Part shown: positions 42,949-52,356 of the stretch, in pieces | Layout of the letters: the number at the start of each line of letters is the position of its first letter | Position numbering within the stretch: the stretch's first letter is position 1 | Assembly (NCBI RefSeq): GCF_900573885.1 | Contig: NZ_UPSE01000594.1 | Coordinates: forward strand, 1 to 64,000 | Reading direction: 5' to 3' | Source of the DNA: Pseudomonas viridiflava | GTDB lineage: Bacteria > Pseudomonadota > Gammaproteobacteria > Pseudomonadales > Pseudomonadaceae | DNA length: 64,000 nucleotides | Position numbers and translations under genes: made by a program | Notes under the pieces: generated by a model | Databases searched by the model: none | What the model was told of the DNA's origin: nothing | What the model saw: only the letters and a program-made list of their open reading frames with translations

Positions 42949-45900
42949 CAGGGCAGGGTCGACAGTGGAACGCGGTACAAGGCGTCACCCGGCTCGGCGT
43001 CGCCGAAGCGCACCCAGTTGGCGACGTCGTTGTGGAAGGTTTCGTACAGGCGAATTTTCGAATCCAGCTCGTCGATAAAGTCTTCCTGCTCGGCCACGCT
43101 CAGCGACAGCCACAATTCCTGGGTCATGTTCAGCGACTTGCTGCGGTACGGCAGGCCTTCCAGGTACTCGCCCAGAATGCCGCTCTGCGCCAGGTTGCTG
43201 CCCTTCACCAGTTTCGACGGGTCGCGACTCATATAGGCGCTGGCCGTGGCGATTTCTTCGAAGAAATCTTTCGACGAACTCTGGGTGCGGCGCGCCGCGT
43301 CGACGATCAGTTTCAGCGACTGCTGCAGGTCGTTGAGTTGCATCTTGCTCAGCAACACGCACACCTGAAACGCCGGCAGCGCCGGGTTGGTCAGGTCGCG
43401 GTCGGCGGTCCAGGCGGTCACCAGTTGCGGCGCATGGGCGGCGCCGCGCCCGCCGAGGAAGTCCATGTGCATGGCGTAGCCGATGGCGGCGGTTTTCGCC
43501 GCCAGGCTCAGGCCGCTTTGCAGCTGCGGCGCCGGCTGGGCTTTCTGTTGACCGGCGTTGTGCACCAGGTCGGCAAACACCGAACCGATTTCATTGACCG
43601 TGTTGCCGAACTTGCCGACGTCGCCACCGGCCACGGAAATGTACAGGTCGCCGATTTTCGGGTTGGCGTCGGCCGTGAGGCTGCGGTACTGCTGCTCGGC
43701 GTAGCCGTGGTTGTTTTTGCCGGCCGGGGTTCGTAGGTGCAGGGCGTAGATTTTGATCTGCTTGCGCAGCGCCGCTTCGCGCACCTGGGCTTCGTTCATT
43801 TGCGTGCGGCCCAGCGGATCGTTTTTGCGCAGGGCGCCAGCGTCGGTCACCAGCAAAATCACCCGGCCGGCATAGGGCGACCAGTCCATGTTGTCGACCG
43901 CGTCCATCACGCCGGCAAAGGCGTCTTCGTTGAACGAATGGCTCGACACGGTGGTGGCTTTGACGTTGCGCGCCAGCTCGATAAAGCGCTGCGGGTCGTT
44001 GTCTTGCTGCAACGGCACCAGGGTTTTGCTGACGTATTCCAGGCCCGGGGTTTTGTCGATGTTGTTGCGGAAACCGACCATGCCAAAGCTGACTTTATCC
44101 AGCTCGCCACGGGCGCCGATCTGTTCTTGCAGGCCTTTGACCACGTCGTTGACCTGGTCGATATACGGCTGCATCGACACCGAGGTGTCCACCACCAGCA
44201 CGATGCCGGTGCGGAAGGCGTCGGGCTTGCTGGCGAGCTTGGCGCCAGCGCCATTGAGTTGCGGCGTGTTGCCAGGGTCGATGGACGCCACGTTGAGCAA
44301 CTGCGCCGGCTGGCCGTCGGCGTCGAAGCTTTCGCGCGACTCGAAAATCGGCAGCAGGTAGAACTGGTCCTGGGCGATGGCCATGTCTTGCGGCTCGATG
44401 GCCAGCACGTTCTGGCTGGAACCGTCGTCGCGCTGTGCTTTGGTCACCTCGTTGCGCGCGGCGGTGGTGTCGGCCAGCAGGCGTTCCACGTCGTCAGCCT
44501 TGCGCAGGAAAATCACCGGACCACGGCCCGAGCGCTCGGTGAATTTCAGCACCAAACTCTGTTTCCAGTCGCTGACCTGCGCGGCGGGCAACCAGCCTTC
44601 GCTACGGCCATCGCTGGAGGCGCCAACTTTCACCCATGGCTCACCGCCGACCTGCTGGCGGGCGTACACGTACAACACCGAAAACGCCGGCAACGCCGTG
44701 CTTCCTGCTTGGCCGCCGGCTTCTTGCGCCAGTTGCGCGCCGGGTTTGCTCAGTACGCGCTGGAACAGGGTTTTCTTGCCGGCCATCAGCAGCGGCTTGT
44801 CGCCGCCGTCCTGATTGGCGGCTGGCGCGACGCTGGTGGTAGTGGTTGATGCCGTCGTGGTCGAAGCAGGCGGCTGCGCCGGTTTCTTCTCAGGCTGCAC
44901 CTGAGCAACCGGCGGCTTGTCGGCTTTCGGCGAACCGCTCAGCAGGAAGTAACCGCTACCGCCGAGAATCAGCAGCAAGCCCAACCCGGCGCCGGCAATC
45001 AGCGGCACTTTGCTGCCCGAGCGTTTCTTCTCGATTGGCGGCGTGTACGTAGGCGCGGGCGGCGGCAGGGTGGCGCCGGCGTCGGTGGCGTGCAGCGGCG
45101 GCATGTCGATGGACATCGGCGTCAGGCCACCGGTGTCGGCGGTAATTACCGGCGTGGCGGCAGTCGGCGCTTCTTCGCTGCGCGGTGTCGGCGGCAGGTT
45201 CAGTGGGCGAATCTGTGTGCTTTCCATGGCGCTTGGCGCCAGGTGATCCAGCGCGGCGATAAACGCCCCGGCGGTGGGGAAACGCTCGTCCGGGTTCTTG
45301 GCCAGCAGCTTGCGCAAAATGTCCTGATAACGGCCGTGGCTGATCGGCAATTCCGGCAACGGTTCGGTCAGGTGGGCGAGGGCGGTGGACAGCGAGTCGG
45401 TGCCGACATAGGGCAACTTGCCGGTGAGAATTTCATAGAGCACCACGCCGAGGGCGTAGAGGTCGGTGCGGCCATCAATGGGCAAACCACGCGCCTGCTC
45501 GGGGCTCATGTAGCTGGGCGTGCCGATGGCAAAACCGACCTGGGTGAACTGTGTGCTTTCTTCAATCGACTTGGCGATGCCGAAGTCCGACAACACCGCC
45601 GTGCCGTCGGCGCGGAACAGAATGTTGGCGGGTTTTACGTCGCGGTGTACCAGGCCTTGCGAGTGCGCATAGCCGAGCGCCGAAGCCACTTGACGCAGAA
45701 TCGACAAGCCCTGTTCCGGGCTCAGGCCTTCTTCGACGCGTTCTTTCAGCGTGCCGTTGGCCAGGTATTCCATGGCCATGTAGTACCAGGGCCCGGCGTT
45801 GCCAATGTCGAAAATGGTCACGGTGTTGGGCTGCGACAGGCGCGCCAACATGCGGCCCTCGCGCAGAAAGCGTTCGCAAAAACTCGGGTCGGCGGCCAGC

Positions 45901-46025
45901 GCACTGGCCATCACCTTGAGCGCCACCTTGCGTTGCAACGAGCGCTGCGTGGCCAGATAAACCGTGGCCATGGCGCCTTCGCCAAGGCCGCGTTCGATGT
46001 CGTATCCAGGTATCTCGATTTGCAT
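42948..46025 (-). CDS. ppkA: T6SS Ser/Thr kinase PpkA with von Willebrand A sensor domain
   Basis: 1025 residues. N-terminal eukaryotic-like kinase (about 1-265): LGEGAMATVYLA, K in VALKVM, catalytic loop VHRDVKPANILF, SDFGIAKS. A Pro-rich linker leads to a membrane helix (about 336-358). The periplasmic part has an SH3-like/GW region and a VWA domain near 600-770 with the metal site DTSVS (about 610). In P. aeruginosa PpkA phosphorylates Fha1 to switch on the H1-T6SS after TagQRST signalling. Separated from pppA by 62 nt. Confidence 0.95.
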   Translation of the reverse strand: MQIEIPGYDIERGLGEGAMATVYLATQRSLQRKVALKVMASALAADPSFCERFLREGRMLARLSQPNTVTIFDIGNAGPWYYMAMEYLANGTLKERVEEGLSPEQGLSILRQVASALGYAHSQGLVHRDVKPANILFRADGTAVLSDFGIAKSIEESTQFTQVGFAIGTPSYMSPEQARGLPIDGRTDLYALGVVLYEILTGKLPYVGTDSLSTALAHLTEPLPELPISHGRYQDILRKLLAKNPDERFPTAGAFIAALDHLAPSAMESTQIRPLNLPPTPRSEEAPTAATPVITADTGGLTPMSIDMPPLHATDAGATLPPPAPTYTPPIEKKRSGSKVPLIAGAGLGLLLILGGSGYFLLSGSPKADKPPVAQVQPEKKPAQPPASTTTASTTTTSVAPAANQDGGDKPLLMAGKKTLFQRVLSKPGAQLAQEAGGQAGSTALPAFSVLYVYARQQVGGEPWVKVGASSDGRSEGWLPAAQVSDWKQSLVLKFTERSGRGPVIFLRKADDVERLLADTTAARNEVTKAQRDDGSSQNVLAIEPQDMAIAQDQFYLLPIFESRESFDADGQPAQLLNVASIDPGNTPQLNGAGAKLASKPDAFRTGIVLVVDTSVSMQPYIDQVNDVVKGLQEQIGARGELDKVSFGMVGFRNNIDKTPGLEYVSKTLVPLQQDNDPQRFIELARNVKATTVSSHSFNEDAFAGVMDAVDNMDWSPYAGRVILLVTDAGALRKNDPLGRTQMNEAQVREAALRKQIKIYALHLRTPAGKNNHGYAEQQYRSLTADANPKIGDLYISVAGGDVGKFGNTVNEIGSVFADLVHNAGQQKAQPAPQLQSGLSLAAKTAAIGYAMHMDFLGGRGAAHAPQLVTAWTADRDLTNPALPAFQVCVLLSKMQLNDLQQSLKLIVDAARRTQSSSKDFFEEIATASAYMSRDPSKLVKGSNLAQSGILGEYLEGLPYRSKSLNMTQELWLSLSVAEQEDFIDELDSKIRLYETFHNDVANWVRFGDAEPGDALYRVPLSTLP

Positions 46026-46087
46026 GCCTTTACTGCTCTTATGAGGCGGCTATTTGTTTGTTCAAAAGCATCGCGGCTAATACCAAT

Positions 46088-46804
46088 TCACAACGCCCGA
46101 ACCGTAATCGCCGTGATGTTATCCGGCGCCCCTCGGGTCAGCCCCAGGTGCACCAGGCTTCTCACCATGGCGTAGGGTTCGGCGTTGCTGAGTACATCGC
46201 GCAATTCACTGTCGTCGGCGGTTTTGTTCAGGCCGTCGCTGCACAGCAGAAAGTTGTCGCCGGGCTGCACGGTAAAGCTCACTTCGGCCAGCTCCAGCTG
46301 TTCAAACACGCCCACGGCACGGGTGACGACGTTGGCGCGTGGGTGCACGCGGGCTTCTTCTTCGCTGAGCATGGCGTTGTCGATCAGGTCCTGCACGTAG
46401 CTGTGGTCGCGGGAAATCATCTCTAGCTGGCCGTCGCGCAGGCGGTACAGGCGGCTGTCGCCGGCCCACAGGCACACGGCCTGCTCGCCACGTGTCGCTA
46501 ATAGCACCACGGTGCTGCCCATCATGCTCACGCCACGACGCGCGGTTTCTTGCAGCACCTGTTCGTTTACCTGAGCCAGCGCCGTGCGCAGGGCGGCGAC
46601 GTACTCGGCCAATTCCTGGGGCGCGGGAATCTGGCGCAGCGTATCGATGATCAGGTTGCTCACGTAGTCACCCGCCGCGTGGCCGCCCATGCCATCGGCC
46701 ACCACCCACAACCCGCGCTCGGTAAGTTCCAGGCAGGCGTCTTCGTTCACCTGGCGCACCATGCCGACGTGGCTGTAACTCGCTGCCTCGTACGCGGTAA
46801 TCAT
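46088..46804 (-). CDS. pppA: T6SS PP2C-family phosphatase PppA
   Basis: 238 residues, PP2C fold. Metal motifs: NEDA (near 20), VVADGMGGHAAGD (near 34-46), CSDGL (near 190) and DNIT near the end. It removes the phosphate put on Fha by PpkA and so switches the T6SS off. Start ATG 46804 overlaps the tagF stop (ATGA). Full length. Confidence 0.95.
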   Translation of the reverse strand: MITAYEAASYSHVGMVRQVNEDACLELTERGLWVVADGMGGHAAGDYVSNLIIDTLRQIPAPQELAEYVAALRTALAQVNEQVLQETARRGVSMMGSTVVLLATRGEQAVCLWAGDSRLYRLRDGQLEMISRDHSYVQDLIDNAMLSEEEARVHPRANVVTRAVGVFEQLELAEVSFTVQPGDNFLLCSDGLNKTADDSELRDVLSNAEPYAMVRSLVHLGLTRGAPDNITAITVRAL

Positions 46805-47466
46805 GGCGAATCCCTCAGCACGCTGCGCCGCTCGCCCATTAGCAAGCGGGCAAAATCTTCCAGCGCCGGCAAGCCGTGGCAGCGCAACAGGCCGGCGGCC
46901 ACCTGGTCGGAACCGTGGCCCCACCAGCAACTGGCGCCCTCGCAACTCAATTGCGCCAACAGCGCCAAACGCGCGTGGGGTGTGGTGACGTCGCTGCGCA
47001 ACAAACTGCCCAGCCCACCGACATGGGCGCGAGGCGCCACCGCAGGCTCACCGAGGGCGCTGACGGCCTGCTCGAACAGCTCGACGTCGGCCTCCGGTTC
47101 CAGGGTGGAAAGCAGCAAGGCTTCGGCGCGATCAAACCACTGCTCGTCGCCGCCGACCACGCTGGCGATGTCGGCATCGGCCGGCAACAGGCAGGCGATG
47201 GTCAGCGGAAAATAACGGCCGACGCGGTCGATGCTCGGCATCATCACGCCTGCCACCGGCTGGCTGCCGAGCAGGTTGGCCGGCACGGCGAAGCGCCACA
47301 GCGGGCTGACCAGGTACGCATCCAGCCAGGCATCGCCCAGCTCACGCTGACTGGCGGCCATGCCGGCAGCCAGCCAGGCATCCCAGGCTTCGATAAAGGC
47401 GGGCGGCAGGTCGCGGCTGAGAAAGTCGCCACGACCGGCCAGCTTGCCGTAAAACCCGGCGCTCAT
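46801..47466 (-). CDS. tagF: T6SS accessory protein TagF
   Basis: 221 residues. N-terminal GFYGKLAGRGDFLSRDLP and the SPLWRFAVP and MMPSIDRVGRYFPLTIA motifs define TagF (ImpM). In P. aeruginosa TagF is a posttranslational repressor of H1-T6SS acting through Fha, independent of phosphorylation; in other species it is fused to PppA, fitting its overlap with pppA here. No gap to tssM. Confidence 0.94.
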   Translation of the reverse strand: MSAGFYGKLAGRGDFLSRDLPPAFIEAWDAWLAAGMAASQRELGDAWLDAYLVSPLWRFAVPANLLGSQPVAGVMMPSIDRVGRYFPLTIACLLPADADIASVVGGDEQWFDRAEALLLSTLEPEADVELFEQAVSALGEPAVAPRAHVGGLGSLLRSDVTTPHARLALLAQLSCEGASCWWGHGSDQVAAGLLRCHGLPALEDFARLLMGERRSVLRDSP

Positions 47467-50400
47467 TTACAGGCGCTCCGGCAAGCTAAAGCTCGACAGC
47501 ACGCGGCTCTTGAACGGGTTGAAGGCGCTGCTGGCGCGCAGCTCGCACGAGATGCTCGCACCGTCCACGTGCAGGCGCAGGGTGAAGCGGTCTGGCGCGT
47601 TGCCGCGTTCCAGTTCCGATTGTTCCAGCAGGCGGAACCAGGCCCACGGGCCGTCCAACGTCAGCCCGGAACGGCCACCGGTGGGCGGCGGCAGAATGGA
47701 CACGCGCACGCCACCGGTGCTGTTGGGGCTCGGCCATTGCATCGCCACGGGCCGGCTCGGGCCGTGGTCGTAGGTCATTTGCTGGCCGTCGAGGTCGAGC
47801 AGGAACTGCTCGATGCTGGCGTCCATGGCCACCGGCTTGAGTTCGAAACGCACCGCCGGTTGGGTGCCGCCGGCGCGGAAGAACGCATCGCGAATCGCGG
47901 CCGCGCGCTGGAAAGTGCCCAGCACGTTGGGGTTGATACCGAGCTTCTGCGCGGCGCCCGGCTGCCAGCGCCAGGTGGCGGCGGAGGTGTCGACGTAGGG
48001 CTGCAAGTACTTGCGGAAGTAGTTGTCCATCACCCCGCCCGTGCCAAAGAACAGACCGAAGTCTTCCAGCGTCACGTCGCGGTTACTGCTTGGGTTGATG
48101 GGGTAACGGTCGGCGATGGACTGGCGATACACGCTCACCACTTCGCTGACCCACGCGCCGTTCAGTTGGTTGCGCACGCCACCCATCATGCTGTTGGTGG
48201 TGGAGTTAACCACCGACTTCACCAGCCCTTGCACCACAGGCGGCTGACGCTCGGCGGTGAGCGCCACACGCGAGGCGGCAGCGGCCACCTGGTTTTTCGA
48301 CTCACCGAGCAAGGCCTCGCCGCTGGCGCCGACCATGCCGCTGACTTGCACGTACAGCGCGTTCATATCGGCCAGCAAGGTGTCGATGGGCGGCGGTTCG
48401 TTGCCGGTCGTGGCGACCAGGCTATTAAGCTCGGCAAAGCGCGCGCTGATAGGGTCGGTTTCAGCCGGCGCTTCGCTTTGCGCGGCCTGTTCTTCGCCCA
48501 CCAGCGAGCCCAGTTGCTGCTTGAGTTTGTCTACCGTGCCGTCCACTTTCTTGCCTTGTTCGGCGAGCAAACGGTCGGCCTGTTGCAGGTCGGTTTCCTT
48601 GGCCACCGCTACCAGCAATTTCTTGAACGGCGAGTTCGGCCCGGAGAGCACGCGCAGCACGTCGGCGGCCTGGGCCACGTTGCTGATCGGCACCACGTCG
48701 ATGTCGCCGAGCAAGCCTTCCCATTGGCGCAGGTAGTCTTCGAAATACAGCTTGCGCACTTCCGAGGCCAAACCGGCGACGCCTTGCACGTCGTCCAGCG
48801 TGCGCCCCAGCACCCACTGTTCTTCGGCAATGGTGCCGGCCTGGCTGAGGCTGGCGGTGAGGAACACTTCGCGGTAGCCCCGGTAGGTGAAGAAGCCGCT
48901 CAAGGGCTCGCTCAAGGGCTTGCCACTTTTGCGCGTGAACACCAGCGGCGCATCGCGACCGGCTGCTTCACTGATACGGAAGTCCGGCAGGCCTTGCGGC
49001 AGTTTCTGCCGTTTTACCCGGTCGTACACGCGCTGCGCCACGGGCAGGCGTTGCAGTTGCCGGCGCAGGTCTTCCACCAGGTTTTCGTCCAGGCGCGCAC
49101 TCGGCGGGCGGCGTTCCAGCAGGGCGTCCAGGTGCTCGTGCAAGGCTTGGCGCTGCTCGGGCGCCAGGTCGCGGGGCAGGGCGCGGTCCCAGTCCAGAGC
49201 AATCCAGGCTTTGATGAAGTCGGCGTCGTAATGGTCCGGGCTGCCAAGCATCAAGTAGGCCTTGAGGCCTTCGTAGAGGAAGTCGGAACTGCCGCCGGAG
49301 CGCAGCTGTTCTTCCATACGGGTGACCAGACGCGGCGCGAACACGGCGATCAGCAACTTGCGGTACACGCTGGCCGATTCCTCGCCGAGCATGTCGCCTT
49401 GGTACAGGCCGTAACCTTCAGCCCAACCGGGCGGATCGCCGGCCACGTTCTTGATCGCGTTGAGCAGCGGCAGTACTGCGAGCACGTCACGTTGCGCCGG
49501 GCTTAGGCTCTCCAGCGCTGCGGGCAACGGCTGCACGCGCTGTTCGACAGCGGCGATATAGGCCTGGTTGGCGCGGTAGCTGGCAAACCACACGCCGGCC
49601 ACCACCGACACTACCAACACGGTGGCGGCCAGGGCGCCGCGCGCCAGCCATTTGCGCCGGCGCTCGACCTTGGCGTCGGCGCCGACCAGGCCGCGCTCAC
49701 CAAAGGCCACGGTGCGGAACAGGCGCTCGATAAAGTAGCTGCGCCCGGTGCCGTTCTGCCGCGCCAGGTGCTGACGGTCGAGGTTCATCGACTGCGCCAT
49801 GGAGCCAATCAGCCGATCAATCGGCGTGCCTTCCTGCGTACCGCTGGTGAGGTACACGCCGCGCAGCAGCACGCGCTCTTCAAAGGTGGTCGGTTTGAAC
49901 ACGCCTTCGAGGAAGCTGCTGAGGTTGTCCTTCAGCGCCGACACTTGCTGCGGGAAGCCGTAAATCAAATCACGGCGTGCCGGGTCGCGTTCGGTTTGCA
50001 GGCGCTCCACCAGGCCTTCGTTCAGGCGCTGTTCGAGGCCGGCAAATTCGCTGGCAAATACCGCCAGCGGGCCGTCGGTGTTTTTGCCGTCGTCCAGGGC
50101 AAAGGTCATGCCCCACACCTGGGCGCGATCCTCTTTGCTCAGGTTGTCGAAAAACTCCATAAAGCCCGGCACCAGGTCGAGCTTGGTGAGCATCACGTAA
50201 ATCGGGAAGCGCACGCCGAGCTGGGTGTACAGCTCTTGGATACGCGCGCGAATGGCGCGGGCGTGGGCCAGGCGTTCGGCCTCTGTGCCCAGCAGCAAAT
50301 CCGAGAGGCTGATGGCGATAAACGCCCCATCGATAGGCCGACGTTTGCGTTGGGTTTTGAGCAAGTCGAGAAAGCCCAACCAGGCGGCTTTATCGACCGC

Positions 50401-50982
50401 CGCGTGGCTGTCTTGCGTGGTGTAGCGGCCGGCGGTGTCGAGCAGCACCGCTTCGTCGGTAAACCACCAATCACAGTTGCGCGTGCCGCCCACGCCACGA
50501 ATGGCGCCGCTGCCCAGTTCGCCGGCGAGGGGGAAGTTCAGCCCCGAGTTCATCAGCGCCGTGGTTTTGCCCGAGCCGGGCGGGCCGATGATCACGTACC
50601 ACGGCAGCTCGTACAGGCTGCGGCGTTCATCACCGCCGAGCTTGGCGCGCTTGAGCAACGCCAGGGCTTCGTCCATGCGCTGTTTGAGCGTGGCCAGTTC
50701 TTCGGCGGTGGCGACGCTGGCGGCATCCGGCGCGCTGACGGCGGCCAGGCCGCTCATCACCTTGGCAGCGTTGCGCCGCGCTTGCAGGATGCGGGCGACG
50801 CGGTAGCCGATCCAGATCAGAAACAGCAGGGCAATCAGCACCCAGCGGCTGGTGGCCGAGGCCAATGGCTCGTGCTCGCCAATGCGCAGCAACGGGCCGA
50901 CAAACCAGATGATCAGACTGAGGGCAATCAGGCCCAGTACCGGCATGACCCAGCGGGCGAAAAAGTTGAAAAACGACTTCAC
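47467..50982 (-). CDS. tssM: T6SS inner membrane protein TssM (IcmF)
   Basis: 1171 residues. Two N-terminal helices (about 10-28, 42-60), a cytoplasmic NTPase domain with Walker A GPPGSGKTT (about 130-138), a third helix (about 445-465), and a long periplasmic part ending in the C-terminal beta domain that contacts TssJ. TssM spans the envelope in the TssJLM complex. The Walker A motif is intact. Overlaps tssL by 4 nt. Confidence 0.96.
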   Translation of the reverse strand: MKSFFNFFARWVMPVLGLIALSLIIWFVGPLLRIGEHEPLASATSRWVLIALLFLIWIGYRVARILQARRNAAKVMSGLAAVSAPDAASVATAEELATLKQRMDEALALLKRAKLGGDERRSLYELPWYVIIGPPGSGKTTALMNSGLNFPLAGELGSGAIRGVGGTRNCDWWFTDEAVLLDTAGRYTTQDSHAAVDKAAWLGFLDLLKTQRKRRPIDGAFIAISLSDLLLGTEAERLAHARAIRARIQELYTQLGVRFPIYVMLTKLDLVPGFMEFFDNLSKEDRAQVWGMTFALDDGKNTDGPLAVFASEFAGLEQRLNEGLVERLQTERDPARRDLIYGFPQQVSALKDNLSSFLEGVFKPTTFEERVLLRGVYLTSGTQEGTPIDRLIGSMAQSMNLDRQHLARQNGTGRSYFIERLFRTVAFGERGLVGADAKVERRRKWLARGALAATVLVVSVVAGVWFASYRANQAYIAAVEQRVQPLPAALESLSPAQRDVLAVLPLLNAIKNVAGDPPGWAEGYGLYQGDMLGEESASVYRKLLIAVFAPRLVTRMEEQLRSGGSSDFLYEGLKAYLMLGSPDHYDADFIKAWIALDWDRALPRDLAPEQRQALHEHLDALLERRPPSARLDENLVEDLRRQLQRLPVAQRVYDRVKRQKLPQGLPDFRISEAAGRDAPLVFTRKSGKPLSEPLSGFFTYRGYREVFLTASLSQAGTIAEEQWVLGRTLDDVQGVAGLASEVRKLYFEDYLRQWEGLLGDIDVVPISNVAQAADVLRVLSGPNSPFKKLLVAVAKETDLQQADRLLAEQGKKVDGTVDKLKQQLGSLVGEEQAAQSEAPAETDPISARFAELNSLVATTGNEPPPIDTLLADMNALYVQVSGMVGASGEALLGESKNQVAAAASRVALTAERQPPVVQGLVKSVVNSTTNSMMGGVRNQLNGAWVSEVVSVYRQSIADRYPINPSSNRDVTLEDFGLFFGTGGVMDNYFRKYLQPYVDTSAATWRWQPGAAQKLGINPNVLGTFQRAAAIRDAFFRAGGTQPAVRFELKPVAMDASIEQFLLDLDGQQMTYDHGPSRPVAMQWPSPNSTGGVRVSILPPPTGGRSGLTLDGPWAWFRLLEQSELERGNAPDRFTLRLHVDGASISCELRASSAFNPFKSRVLSSFSLPERL

Positions 50983-52352
50983 TCGACGCCCTCCGCAAAT
51001 ACCGTAATTTCGACCCGGCGGTTGCGCGCGCGGCCTTCGTTGGTGGCATTGGAGGCCACCGGCTCGGTGTCACTGCGGCCTTCGGCCCGGAAGCGCGTGC
51101 TGTCGCCGGTTTTCGCCGCGAGAATGCCGGCCACTTCCTGAGCCCGTGCCTGCGACAGTTTCCAGTTCGAGGGAAAGCGCAGGGTGGCGATAGGGCGGTT
51201 GTCGCTGTGGCCAGTGACCAGCACGTTGCCTTTGACTTTCTGCACCGCGTCGGCGATGCGCATCAGCAGCGGTTGCAGGTCGCTGTCGATACTGGCGCTG
51301 CCGGAACTGAACAGCTCGTCGCCGCGAATGGTCACCACCGAGCGGTCGACCGCATCTTCCACGGCCACACGCTGGGCTTTGATGTCGTCGGCCAGGAAGC
51401 CGGCCAGGCGCGGACGCTCGATAATTTTTGGCTGCATGGGCGGGCGGTCGATGGCTTGCACCGGAATTTCGCCCAGGGCATGAATCTTTTTGAACACCGG
51501 TTCGGCGTCAGCGGCCAGCTTCATGCGCAGGCCGAATACCAGCAGCAGCAACAGCGCCAAGCCGATGGCAATGCCGACCCACGGCGGCAGGTATTGCGAA
51601 AGACGGTCACGCACCACGCTCAAGCCGCGCCAGTGTGGCGACAGCTCGCGGTCGCGCTCACCGCGTACCGAACGAATGGTGGCGGCGGTGCGTTCACGCA
51701 AGGCTTCGAGTTGGCTGCGGCCGTCGTTCATTACCCGGTAACGGCCCTCGAAACCGAGGCTCATGCACAGGTACAACAGCTCCAATAAATGCAGGCGCTG
51801 GTGGGCGTTTTGCAGGCAGTGATCCAGCAGTTGGAAGACCTTTTCGCCGCCCCAGGCTTCGTTGTGCAGGGTGATCAGCAGGCTCTGTTTACCCCATTCA
51901 CTGCTGCTGCCCCACGGCGTGCTGAGCACGGCTTCATCGAGCGCGGTGCATAGCACGTAGCGCGCCAGCATCATTTCATCCTGCGGCACGCCGGCCTGGC
52001 GCACTTGCTCTTCAAACTGACGCAAGTGACCGAGTATTTGCGCGCGCAAGCTGGCCGGCGCCGGGTGGGCGATGGTGTTGCGCAAGCGGGTGAGCAGGGC
52101 CAGCAGCGGCCCGGCTGCCTGCTCCAGCGGATTCAAACCCTGACCGCGCGTGGTGGGCAACGGCGCGCTGGCCATCGGGCCGGCAGGTTGTGCTGGCGGT
52201 GGCGTCGGGCGGCCAGCGGCGGCCGGATCCGGCGCGCGGCCACCGGGGCGCGGCATGATCATGGTGCGGTCATCGGGGCGACCGCCGCCTGCGTTGTTGG
52301 TGGAGCCGGTGCCAGGCGCAGGGCTGCCGAACGGATCGTCGATTGGGTGCAT
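50979..52352 (-). CDS. tssL: T6SS protein TssL with C-terminal OmpA peptidoglycan-binding domain
   Basis: 457 residues. A Gly/Pro/Ala-rich N-terminus (1-65) precedes the DotU/TssL cytoplasmic domain (about 70-255, with LYLCMSLGFEGRYRV), one membrane helix (about 260-283), and an OmpA-like domain at the C-terminus (TGHSDNRPIATLRFPSNWKLS...RRVEI). This extended TssL anchors the complex to peptidoglycan by itself, so no separate TagL is needed. Starts 4 nt after tssK and overlaps tssM. Confidence 0.95.
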   Translation of the reverse strand: MHPIDDPFGSPAPGTGSTNNAGGGRPDDRTMIMPRPGGRAPDPAAAGRPTPPPAQPAGPMASAPLPTTRGQGLNPLEQAAGPLLALLTRLRNTIAHPAPASLRAQILGHLRQFEEQVRQAGVPQDEMMLARYVLCTALDEAVLSTPWGSSSEWGKQSLLITLHNEAWGGEKVFQLLDHCLQNAHQRLHLLELLYLCMSLGFEGRYRVMNDGRSQLEALRERTAATIRSVRGERDRELSPHWRGLSVVRDRLSQYLPPWVGIAIGLALLLLLVFGLRMKLAADAEPVFKKIHALGEIPVQAIDRPPMQPKIIERPRLAGFLADDIKAQRVAVEDAVDRSVVTIRGDELFSSGSASIDSDLQPLLMRIADAVQKVKGNVLVTGHSDNRPIATLRFPSNWKLSQARAQEVAGILAAKTGDSTRFRAEGRSDTEPVASNATNEGRARNRRVEITVFAEGVE

Positions 52353-52356
52353 CGGA

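Noticed and set aside
46876..49506. Long plus-strand frame antisense to tagF and tssM
   Set aside because: Same GC shadow effect; the minus strand encodes clear TagF and TssM.
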